Origin: Sisyra terminalis
Lineage: Eukaryota > Arthropoda > Insecta > Neuroptera > Sisyridae
Length of the DNA: 64,000 bases
Direction of reading: 5' to 3'
Assembly: GCA_958496175.1 (NCBI GenBank)
Contig: OY292277.1
Coordinates: 39,753,050 to 39,817,049, forward strand
The stretch's first letter is position 1. Every line of letters begins with the position of its first letter. A program made the position numbers and the translations under genes. This document shows positions 25,197-35,972 of the stretch, in pieces. Below the pieces are notes generated by a model. That model saw only the letters and a list, made by a program, of their open reading frames with translations. It was not told where the DNA came from and searched no databases.

Positions 25197-26354
25197 TAAT
25201 CTTTTTTTTTAATATTATACTGGTATCTCTGGTATTTATTGTAAAGCAAACGGTATATGTTTAATTATCATTTTTTTTTTGAATTTGGCGACCCCAAAAT
25301 TTTTTCTCGTGACCCACGGCTTATGCGCTAATGTTTTTGATACAGTCATACGGAATATAATCAATAATTGTTCTTTCATCAAGAATTTTGGCGTCTATTA
25401 ATAGATCATTTCCCATGGAATTTACTTTCTAGAAGCAAAAAGGAAAGTTCATTCTCTTGGAATTAAAAGTTTTACTTTTATATATTTGATAAATTTATAT
25501 ATTTTCTTAAGGTCAAATCTAAATCTGGAACTCCTGGATCTCCTGCTTGGTTCTCCAGTAAGGATGCGAAACTTGGACTCCTTACACATCATCAGAAAAG
25601 CAAATAGATATCTTGAAATGTATATATGCCGCCTTATACTAAGAATTTTATGAGTCTAAAAAAAAATTTGGAAGTTCTTAAATGAATAAGAAAACGTATC
25701 ATTACCATCACAGAAACGCGCTATATAGGACATATATAGATATAAAATATAAAGGTATAAATATATAAAAATATAAATGTATAAAGATATAAATATATAA
25801 AATATAACATTATATGTCCTATATAGCGCGTTTCTGTGATGGTAATGATACGTTTTCTTATTCATTTAAGAACTTCCAAATTTTTTTTTTTTAGACTCAT
25901 AAAATTCTTAGTATAAGGCGGCATATATACATTTCAAGATATCTATTTGCTTTTCTGATGATGTGTAAGGAGTCCAAGTTTCGCATCCTTACTGGAGAAC
26001 CAAGCAGGAGATCCAGGAGTTCCAGATTTAGATTTGACCTTAAGAAAATATATAAATTTATCAAATATATAAAAGTAAAACTTTTAATTCCAAGAGAATG
26101 AACTTTCCTTTTTGCTTCTAGAAAGTAAATTCCATGGGAAATGATCTATTAATAGACGCCAAAATTCTTGATGAAAAAACAATTATTGATTATATTCCGT
26201 ATGACTGTATCAAAAACATTAGCGCATAAGCCGTGGGTCACGAGAAAAAATTTTGGGGTCGCCAAATTCAAAAAAAAAATGATAATTAAACATATACCGT
26301 TTGCTTTACAATAAATACCAGAGATACCAGTATAATATTAAAAAAAAAAGATTA
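25197..26354. repeat. Near-perfect 1.16-kb palindrome
   Basis: The left arm 25197-25738 and right arm about 25811-26354 are reverse complements almost base for base, around a 70-bp AT loop. Visible differences are mainly lengths of A or T runs and a single substitution near 25375/26177 (tcttt versus aaaaa context). Each arm is made of an outer unit (25201-25501, with ggcgaccccaaaa and ctcgtgacccacgg, hAT-end-like phrases) and an inner unit A. A transcript through it would form a stem of about 540 bp. It may be a recent inverted duplication, a foldback element or a sequencing/assembly artefact. Confidence 0.9.
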
Positions 26355-29300
26355 GTACAATATTTATCGATAAATGCCTCAATTAATACATGCTAAAACA
26401 TTCTGTAAATGTAAATTGCAGAAAAAAAACTTTATGTAAAGTTGGCGAGAAACTATTAAGCAAAATGAAGAGTCGAAGAGGAAAATGATTTGCGCACCAT
26501 TGATCTAATGAAACACCAATTATTTGGATCACCAATTTTCCGAAAAACATGGCTTCAGAAGAAGAAATTGAAATTTTTGACATGAAAGCGTTAGTATAAT
26601 TGTAGTTGAATTAGTTTAACAACAATTTACATTGGATATATTTACTATAACTCCTTACCTCCATTATTGAAAATGACCCATAAAAGAACATAAAGACGGG
26701 AAATAAGCATCAAGTAAGGTTAAGATAGTTCGCTTTTCTAGGTGGACCTAATAAAACTCTATAACCTGGTTATTTTAACTTACTATTTCTGCATACATGT
26801 TCAAAATTTCGAATCGTACTCACATCAATCTGAAAAGAAAAAGCATAAATTAGTTAAGTCATCATACAAATACAGCATAGCCTATTTATCTTTATAGTTT
26901 GATAGTCATTTATCGCATATCATATAAAATTATCTTCTTAGAATACTCTAATTATATATTTGGTGTCTAAAGATGAACGGTTCTTTATCAAATTTATAAT
27001 TATTTTTTTATAAATTTCAAATTGTTAATTATTAGTATCTAATAATTATTAGTATCTAATAATCTAGTAGTTAATTATTAGTATAATAAAATTGCATTTC
27101 ATTTGATAATAATAATTTTTTCCAAAACTCTTAAATTTTACCCCTATAAACAGTTTTATAAAATATTTTGGTTGTATACTTTTATAACTAGTTATCATTG
27201 GGCAATTTTTAAATGGTAATCACACTTTAAAAAGATTGAAATTTCACGGAAAAAGTTTTGGAAAGTTCTTGTATACCGCTAGATTTCAATTCTTACATAG
27301 TAGTACTAAAATAGGTGCTCCAGGTACTCCAATCATAACATTGGCTTATTAGTCTTTAATTTAAAAAAAATAAACTATTAAAACAATCATTTTGTAAATT
27401 TATGTTGATTTGATTGTAAGACACTTAATAATGCAATGAAATTCGTGCATAATCCAAAGCATTCCCGATTTGAAAATGTGATGATTCAAAATTTGTACAA
27501 TGTAATAAATGGAATCGCACGCAAATTTACACTGAATGTTTTGCAATGGATCTAATTAGCAATGTTTATTTCTCATACACAAAACGATAATACAATTACA
27601 ATTTTATGTTGTGATCGTTTGGGCATTGGACAAACGTGGATGCCACACTACGAATGGAGAGAAAGGTATAATGGGAATTTAAATGTCAAGAGCCGTTCCC
27701 TGTGCCCGGATGGGATGTAAAATTTAGTGACAGGAATCGTGCGAAATAATTTTATGAGACGCTTTTGCAAATGCTGTGAATTTGATTACTGGTCCCAATT
27801 TGTAATTTTCTTTCAAAAATTCATTGTTTTACATAAATGCTGAAGTGTTTAATAAATTGTCATATGTTTTTCATAATTTGTGTAAATATTCTGAGTATTT
27901 TATGTTCAAAAATTACAATTTAAAGTTGTTGTTTTGTTTTTATTTTAAGGGATAATAAAATTTATCTCTCATATATCAAATTTTAATGGCGAAATAAATG
28001 TTAATTTCCATTTTATTCTCTGTACTTCGTAATGTCTAACGAGCATTATAATTCGATATTAAATATTATAACTATAAACACCTTCACCCTTCCTCTTTCA
28101 CGTTCGCTTTTTATTAAGGAAATAAAAAGTTTTTGGTTTTCCACGGAAAATTATCCTCAATTTATTATTTTTTTCACAGAAATGCCGCATTGAAAATTAT
28201 TGTGTTCCAAACACAATAATTTTGAATAATAACTTAATTTTCCAAATATATGATTGTGTGGTTGAAGAAAATGAGGGAAAGAAAGTGGAAATAGCGGGTT
28301 AATAAATTATTCATTCGACGAAGAAGCTTGAAAAGAATATCGTTCATATTTCTACGAGTAGTTCGACATGACTCATGGATTATTTATAAAAGAAACGGAC
28401 TTTAAGCTTCTTAAAAAAATACGCACACACGAAATTTTCGGGCTCTCCCCATCTCTATTTCACCCCCTTAATAAGTTATGACTTCTTTTTTTTTATCACG
28501 ATTTTTATCCTTCTATCATCACTGCTGAAATTATTGCTTGTCCTCGAATAAAATAAATTTGAATTTGATGAAATTCAAATAAAAAAGGGAATATTCACGA
28601 ACTGAAATCTAACATTTACGAAATCGTAAAAACTGTGATTGTTTCCCAAATATTTATATCTTCCTACCACCCTCGTATCAAATATATGGAAATTATTGCA
28701 ATAAACCTAGAGAACTTGGTGTTATTTTCATGGTAAATTACGAGAAAATTTCCGATTGGTATAAATGCAACATAGCAAATAATAAAAATGGAACGTTATA
28801 ACATTATAACAGTTATTTAGACAATGATAGGAGGGTGAGATTTTCCGAAACTTTTCCGTCTCATTCATCTTTCTACGAAATTTCTAGGAAAATTTCAACG
28901 ATTGTTGAACGAAAATTCGTATTTTTCTTCGACAATCCTAGAAACTTTGGTCAAAACAGTATCTTTCGAACTTTCGTCTCCAACTATTATTGTTGTTTGA
29001 TTCGTTTAGATGACACGAATTTTGGGTCAGTCAACTTTACAAGTTTCCGTAAGTTTTCAACAAAGAAAAAATGGATTCACAAAGACAAAAATAGAAAATA
29101 AAATAAATATGGCTATAAATTCGCGTTGGGTGGCTCATAACGGAAGTTTTATGGCTTTTATTTAGTAAGAAATTGAATAAAAATGTTACCCGTTTTTTAT
29201 AGGAAAAGATTTTCCCATCATAAGCAACCCCTTAAGAAATATCACGTTTCAATCGTAATTTTGAAGTCTCAAGAAGTCATATGTTTACTATAAACAAACG

Positions 29301-29959
29301 ATTGTTAATAAAGTTCCCCAATTAGTTACCTTTAAGAAAACCGATTTTTCATTGTTTTAGGTTTTTTAATTTATTGTTTAAGAAAAAGTTCTATAAGTTC
29401 TATAAAATAGTATTTAATCAGTATAAACAGTGTTAAGAACCAATAAGAGAAGTACTGAAAACTTGTGATTTAAAGAACACAAATCATTTACAACAAATTA
29501 AAATTTTTCAAGCCTTTTTATCACCAGTGGATCAGAGATCAAAAACTTCCTACTGTTTCAATTATAAGAAGACAACAAAAGATTTGGTAATTCTAAATCG
29601 AGCTGAAAACTGCTAAAAACCAATAGAAATCATACAGAACCACCCAGAAGCACTTGTGAAGTAAAAAAAGAACTAGAAGGTAGAAGGGAATACCTAAAAA
29701 TTATCGATGATAGAATTCAGCTCCTCAAAACCACTGAAAATATTCCCATCTGTCTAAACACAATTCCAGTCCCGATACCTTGAAATAGTTTTCGATACGT
29801 GCTTAATAAACGCCACACTTATCGTCAAATTACTTCTTTAACTGGCAAAACTGTTCCAGTTTATATCTCTATGAGAAATTAAATCATCGGGAAAATACCC
29901 TAAATGACAAAACATAAAAGCCTGCTTTTTACCTCAATGATTCACCTCATTTAGCAAAC
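26355..29959. other. AT-rich non-coding DNA
   Basis: A small 17-bp tandem repeat (aattattagtatctaat) lies at 27028-27061. A moderately GC-richer patch lies at 27610-27730 with no frame. The 88-codon frame at 28835-29101 has no domain. The segment 29500-29950 may be the worn upstream part of the LINE that follows, but no motif was readable. Confidence 0.4.
27028..27061 (+). repeat. Two-copy 17-bp tandem repeat
   Basis: aattattagtatctaat occurs twice head to tail, with a partial third match at about 27073. It is a simple AT-rich duplication. Confidence 0.75.
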
Positions 29960-30231
29960 ATGAAAATAAACATGAATCACGCCCAAGTCTTTCAAAGCCG
30001 TATTTTACCAAGGATCTCGAATGTTTCATGATACGTCCGAAATTCAGACATTCATAAATATAACAGAATTTCCATAGTAAAGGAAAAAATTACAAAATCT
30101 CGCCTCAATCTATATTAATCAATAAAAGATCATAGAAATCCAATTATGAGAACCATAGAAGCAATTGAATCCTTTTGTCTATCAAAGAAGCTTAGATGCT
30201 TGAAAAGGAACCATCACGGTGATCTGAAGAA
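29960..30231 (+). pseudogene. jockey-like LINE reverse transcriptase C-terminus, copy 1
   Basis: A single frame reads QVFQSRILPRISNVS, stop, YVRNSDIHKYNRISIVKEKI, then LNLY, stop, SIKDHRNPIM, and ends KKLRCLKRNHHGDLKK followed by the true stop at about 30231. This is the C-terminal tail after the reverse transcriptase of jockey-clade LINEs, whose usual line is QxFQSKxLRxIxNAPWYV ... RLKRxHPxDL. One stop replaces the Trp of the PWYV block (TGG to TGA). Only two stops and no frameshift across about 90 codons suggest a fairly young 5'-truncated insertion. No polymerase catalytic motif is left. Confidence 0.8.
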
Positions 30232-30489
30232 GTAAGGTGAAAATTGCAAGTGAAACGCAAACACAGTATGGTTGTACGGATATACTACTTAAATGTAATT
30301 TAATTGCAGAAATTAAAATCGTTTCCTTTTTTATTATTATCTGAATTCTGTCCTTGGGCAATAAGCAAATCTGCTATACGTCAAAACACGCCTGCTTACT
30401 GCTGTTTACTATATAAGCGTACCTAGTATAATGTTTTATGTTATTTTCTGTATGAGAATTCCAGGAATAGAACACATTTTCATCCAATT

Positions 30490-30815
30490 AGTTCATTGCT
30501 GTTGTTTAAAAAAATAACCGTCAGATGATTAGCATAGTCACTCAATCTCTTTTGATATTTTGTACTGTGACAACTTCCTCCCAATTAGCTAGTGTAATTG
30601 GCGGCATTTTGCTTTCAACTGATCCTTCTTAGCCATTATATATCTCCACCAGATTAATCTTCTATCCAAATGCATCCTAAGATACCAAACTTCCGATACC
30701 TGCGGGATCTGAAGATTGTACGGGAAGACTAGAAGGCAAGTACTCCGCCGGATTGTAGATATCACCTGGACATCTTTTGCTTCGTTGACTTAAGTAAGTC
30801 ACGTGCTGAACCAAG
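30490..30815 (-). pseudogene. jockey-like LINE reverse transcriptase segment, inverted part of copy 2
   Basis: Read on the minus strand one frame gives ETWFST, stop, LT, stop, VNEAKDVQVISTIRRST then LQIPQVSEVWYLRMHLDRRL, IWWRYIMAKKDQLKAKCRQL and LIGRKL. This is the region after the catalytic FADD box of jockey-clade reverse transcriptases (the W...W.IKVNETKS...FTLRR and VKYLGxHLDRRLTW blocks). Its downstream end faces away from, and its upstream end faces towards, the plus-strand C-terminal piece at 31075-31405. The two pieces together cover nearly continuous parts of the same protein. Confidence 0.8.
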
Positions 30816-31074
30816 TTTCCAAAACCAAAATGAAAACAAGAAGAAAATATTTTAAAAGTAATACAAATGATTTCCTAACCGCTCCTCAACTTACAATACT
30901 CGTAACAATTTTACATGCATTCGCATGTTTCACTTTTGATGATCAACCTCAGTTCCTGCAAAACTCATGGCGGTTTTTCAACAGTAATCAAAAGTGAGAA
31001 GCTTTAGCCAAAAAAGTTTAGGACTCAGACGATTTAAAAATAGAAAAATAATATTAATAAAAGTTTTCTATGTA

Positions 31075-31405
31075 CATCCATCATTTGACCTGTTTGGCAG
31101 TACGCGTCAGCACTTTGGGGAGCAGCTTGCAAAACCCAATTGAATCGTGTACAGGTCTTGCGAAATTGGGCATTAAAAACAATCACAGACACTCCATAGT
31201 TCGTCCGAAACGCAAACATATACAGGGATCTCCACATGCCCACTGTGAAGGAAATTATTAACAGATCCTTCTCTCAGCTTTACTGCTCAATGGCAAGTCA
31301 CAGTAACCTACTTCTTTCAAACACTATTGAAGATCTTCCTCCACCCAGAGAACAAAGGCGCCTTAAAAGGAATCATCATGAAGACCTCCTGATTTCAAGT
31401 GATTA
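31075..31405 (+). pseudogene. jockey-like LINE reverse transcriptase C-terminus, direct part of copy 2
   Basis: A single plus-strand frame gives PVWQYASALWGAACKTQ, LNRVQVLRNWALKTITDTP, stop, FVRNANIYRDLHMPTVKEI, INRSFSQLYCSMASHSN and PPPREQRRLKRNHHEDLLIS to the stop at about 31402. It matches the YGxQLWG...IQxFQxKxLRxIT.APWFVxN...VKEEI...RRLKRxHPxDL tail of jockey-clade proteins. One internal stop replaces a Trp. With the inverted segment at 30490-30815 it forms the 5'-inverted structure typical of LINE insertion by twin priming. About 260 bp between them carry no readable motif. Confidence 0.85.
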
Positions 31406-34400
31406 ATAATACCATCATCTAGTGCGAATTTTGTACCAATAACGAGAGTATCATCAAAAACACAGTGGGTCTACTGTTGAGTAGTGACCCAAGGCAAGTG
31501 TCATTCCTACGAACCCTTAATGAATTCAACCATAAAGTAAACTATTTTGCAAATAGTTAAACTAGGGGAAAACAAAACAAAGAAAAAACTTTCTAAAAAT
31601 TTGAAATGAGGATTCCCGAAACGTGTATTTATCCAAAAACATAGTTAAAAGTTTAACCATGGAAGCACTAGCAATGCCTCTCTTAAGTCTTAGGACAGAA
31701 GAAGAAAATCAGTGATCCAATGTCAAGCACAACGACTAAATACCCGAATACAAGAGTATCCGTGTGGTTTCAATCCCAGATTTTATTGAAATGATATCTT
31801 TATTTTAATTAAGTAGTTTTTATCACAATTTTGTTTTGGTAATTAATATAAATATTTTAAATACAAAGAAAGTATTATCTGATTTGTATTTTATGAGTCC
31901 CTCATCTTTATAAACGTGTCATATCTGTCGTCAACATCTGCAGTTAACTTTCTTTCACATTTAAACCTTCAACAGTTTCATGACAACAACGTCTAATCGA
32001 TTAAAAAGAAATTATGATGGATATGACGTTTATAACTGACGTAAACAAAATTCAATTGAAAATACATTTTACAATTATATAATTTCAGTTGATTCAAAGA
32101 CGTAGGTTACGTAGGTTGTCCACAAGAAAAGCAAGTACTTAGGTTATATAAAATATTTTTTTTTTTTAAAGAAATCTACAGGATTTTTTTTTTTTTGTTA
32201 TAAAATTGTTTTTTTTTTGCCTGAGAATCTAATATACGTTCTATTTGTGGTTTTAGAAACAAAAGTTTTCTTCTGAATTTTCAATGACCTATAAGTCGAA
32301 GGTATTATCGTAAATTAAATGAAAGGTAAGTATTTAGTTTGGGGTTTGATAACAATTTATTGTTGTCATAACTAATAATCATCCTTCATTTTAGTTTGTT
32401 ATCTCTCTAACGAAGTTTTTGTTGGCAATATTATTTTTATCATTCTCGACCAGCTTAGGAAAATGGTTTGCAAAAGTCAAGCTCAAACTCACTCTCTGAT
32501 AAAACATTGATATTTATGCACAAGAAATTCAAGTGAATCTTCCTGTCGCACCCTCCTGTTTAACCAAGGTATTTCGGAGGGTTCGTTTTGGTATTCGATT
32601 CCAAACACGAATAGGACACATGTTGGAATTTTATCTGATGTCCTATTCGTTGTTACACGCCCTTTGGTTCCTGGCATTTCTTATATATAAAACTATCAAC
32701 ATAGTTAATCTTCAGCTGTCCCGAATTTTCTTTGAAACCAACAAGAACATTCTGGATTATGTGCGTATGTGTGGGTTATCCCGGATTACAGTTGTATTTC
32801 ATTCTCATTAAAACTAAAATATTCCATTATAAAGCACACTTTTTCCTTCGTCTACTATAAACACCTACTAAATTAAAATTCCACTGAATTTTTTGGATTT
32901 AAATATAATAAAAATAAAAATCTTTCTTTGGTTTCTAAGTAGGTTTCTGAGAATAATTTTGTAGTCAATCGTTTTTCTTTTTTGGGAAATTTGGTAAAAG
33001 AATAAATTTTGAAGGGAAACTATACCATACATTATTCAAAGATTTTTTTTTTTATTCGAGTCTTCAGTGAATGTGCTAAGCGAATTTACGCGAGATTGTA
33101 AATAATTCGTGTGGAAAAACAAAGTGAGAAATATGTTTTAGTTTTCAAAGAGAGAGAAAAGGTATTGGAAATTTTATGAATTATTGCCAATTTTGCTATG
33201 GGTAAACAATTTTTTCTTTATTGAGGAATATCATTATCAGATTATATAAATGAATTCATTGAATTATTGCCTCCCAAGTTGAACCAAAAGAAAAACAATA
33301 AAATTTTCTTTCTTTATAAGTGCATAAGAATATAAGAAATAAAAAAAGATACGTAAATAATGTTTGAAACGGATTTTGGTTTAGTTCTAATAAATTTTTC
33401 CGAATCAAAACTAAGTCCTTCTCAACTTCACCAAGTACCAAAAACTAAATTTTTGGATATAATTAAACTTTAGGGAAAGCTAAGAAATCATGTTTGCAAG
33501 ATATTGTGAAATTATCAATTTCACGGTTTAAAAAGGAATAAAATAAATTTTTCTTATCTTTTATAGGATCCAACACTGACTATGGTCTTGTTAATTCAAA
33601 ATAAAACATAAAAAATAATAAAAATTTGCTATTAATTGGTAAATACATTAAACTTTAATGTTTTAATAGCTCATTATCAGCAAAATACAATTATAAGTGT
33701 AGTTTAAGAGTCGGAGCCCTAAAATTTCAGTTCAAATCTATAAAATTTGTTAATCAAACTAAAAACTTGTCTGTCTGAAAAGTTAAGGGTGAAAACCTAT
33801 TTTACCTTGTAATTATTTCCGATAGTTTTCCAATTAGCTAATATTAAGATAATGAGTTTTAGTAGTACATCAAATTGTTCTTCTTTTTACCTAGTGGTAA
33901 ACCAGGACCCTCAGCAGAACATATTTGAAAATACTTGTATTTCCCACTTCAGATTTTTCACCCTAGCAAAAATCATGCTGTTGATTTTACCTTTGTTAAA
34001 ATATAAAATGTAAATATGAAAATGATTTGAGCTTTCAATAAATCCAAATCTGCCACAAGTGGCTTTATATCTTGGAAAAGTCTTATGGTAAAAATTTGGT
34101 TTTGAAAGGAATATCAAACTTATTGTATATGTTCACTGTTGAAATTCTACGTACATTAGTATAAGCATGGCTTAAATTAAAAAATAATCAAATACTAGTA
34201 ACTTTGCAATTGAAGGTAAACTCTTAAAAAGTCCTAAATGAAGATGAAATTTAAAAAAATTATTTGTTATGTCTATCTGACTTATAATCTTATACATTCA
34301 TTCTACACATACATTTTTAAACTTTACTTTAGTACCCATGGGTTTCGGGGTTTTACAGAAACTTGTTATAGACGATTAACGGGAATCGAATCTAAAAAAC

Positions 34401-34797
34401 TTTTACCCATTTTTATCCGAATACTAATGTACTTTATCCTAAAATGGGTTTTGCTAATTTTAAAAAAAATAGTACACATAAGCTTCATAAAACAACTATC
34501 TAAAATGTAATTTTACAGTCAAAAGATCTAGGAGTATAAGAAAGATATATTAGCCCCGGATATATATTTTAAATTAATTTAAAATTAAAAATCAATTTTT
34601 TCTCCTATTTTAAATATTTTATCTATTGAAAAATTTAGAAAAAATGTTCATACAGTATATAAGTTTTTGGGAAAAACTAGCTTGTAAAAAAAAAATTAAA
34701 GAATTATCTTCCTCGATTGATTTTAATTTCTAATATGATTTAGGAGTAGATATTGCCATTTTTATTAAAAGAAATTCACAACTTTATGGGAGTGGCT
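31406..34797. other. AT-rich non-coding DNA
   Basis: The first few hundred bases may be the 3' untranslated part of the LINE. Positions 32480-32700 are a little richer in GC and carry an 11-bp perfect inverted repeat (cgaataggaca) at 32608-32618 and 32639-32649. Open frames there on both strands have no domain. Confidence 0.4.
32608..32649. repeat. Stem-loop, 11-bp perfect stem
   Basis: cgaataggaca and its exact reverse complement tgtcctattcg are separated by 20 bases. Function unknown. Confidence 0.75.
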
Positions 34798-35110
34798 TAG
34801 TTAAATTTTCAAAATTTCAATAATCAAAACAAATGAACATCAATAAATCATGCAATCCCATTGGTTAATACTCTCTTGCATTGAAATGTGTGTGCTGTCA
34901 TCAGCTATTAGTGCATTGCTTGACTTATTCATACATTATATGTCCTTAATTAATTGATTTTAGTTAATTAATAGCTAAAAAGTGTTCCAAGTGATAATTA
35001 AAATAGTGCTCAATTAATCATGATAACTATTCTTTTATTCCGGTACATGAAAAATTATTATATTCTAAAAATCAGATATCTAAATACCAACAGTGTTGGT
35101 TTCGATTCAA
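34798..35110 (+). repeat. Dispersed repeat family R1, copy 2
   Basis: It aligns with 43428-43735 over about 300 bp: caataatcaaaacaaatga, cattggttaatac, cttgcattgaaatgtgtgt, aaaaagtgttccaagtgat, aatagtgctcaattaatca and ttcttttattc. Copies differ by perhaps one base in six, so the family is old. No coding frame or ends recognised. Confidence 0.75.
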
Positions 35111-35919
35111 TTTTCAATGAAATTGATTAAAAGACCAAGGTTTATAAGACTTTTTTAATAAATTTAATATCGTTAAATTTTATTGAAGTTTAAGATTAAT
35201 CAGTAGAGTAAATTCTAAACAAAAAATCCGATTATTTAAAAAAAATTGTTTAGATTAAGATGTTTAACTTCCAAGCTTCCAGGATCTTAGTACCTACATT
35301 AAAATCATTCAAATATTTGTTTTTGCTGAATAACTCTAAGCTTTTGGTAAACTTGATTAATACTTAATAGTAATTTGAAATATCAGGATAAAAATTATGA
35401 AATATCGTGTCGACGATATAATCCTAAATATGTTATGACCAGGAAACAAGAACTCTCAATTAACTAAAGGCAATTCCATTTTTTTTCAAAATATATTTCG
35501 ATTCATTCAAAGGTTTTAGTTGTATGAAATACTAAGGGCACATTTAAGAGCTTCATTGACTTTTACTCGGTTTATTATCAGCTTGAAACTCTGTCACGTA
35601 AATGAAATGTCCAAAATATCATAGTGTAAATATATTAGCGAACAATATATCCATTGTTTACTATTTAAAATAAATTATAGTTTTGCATGGAAAACGAATG
35701 CAAAATTTAGATCTTAAGAATAAAGAATCCTTAAGATATTTCTATAAACTATCAATTTTTGAAACTTTTGCCAACACTTGGGCTTGACTTGGGCTTTAAA
35801 ATCATGCTGTTAGCTAAATTGTATAATTTATATCTGAAATCAAAAATATAATTAAAATTTTATTTAAGGTAAATTCTCAGAGGACTAGAATCAAAATTAA
35901 TAAATAGTTAAGACTAGAT
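35111..35919. other. AT-rich non-coding DNA
   Basis: Contains, at about 35250-35305, an inverted relative of 20045-20090. Otherwise nothing recognised. Confidence 0.4.
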
Positions 35920-35972
35920 TTTTATTCGCGACGTTTCGGCCCTTAACTAAGCCTTCCTCTGGGGTTCATAAA
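35920..35972 (-). ncRNA. Hammerhead-like ribozyme motif, degenerate
   Basis: On the minus strand the order is: box CAGAGGA (35955-35961), a short stem GGC/GCC, GAAAC, then GTC. The hammerhead core needs CUGANGA, stem II, GAAA and a cleavage triplet such as GUC. Here only the second base of the CUGA box deviates (U to A). The GAAACGTC string with a self-complementary ACGT matches the very short stem III known from hammerheads in Penelope-like and other retroelements. Stem I could form between ttatt and aataa but is weak. This may be a relic or a chance resemblance. Confidence 0.35.

Noticed and set aside
25197..26354. CRISPR-like array
   Set aside because: The repeats are long, few and inverted, with no regular short repeat-spacer pattern.
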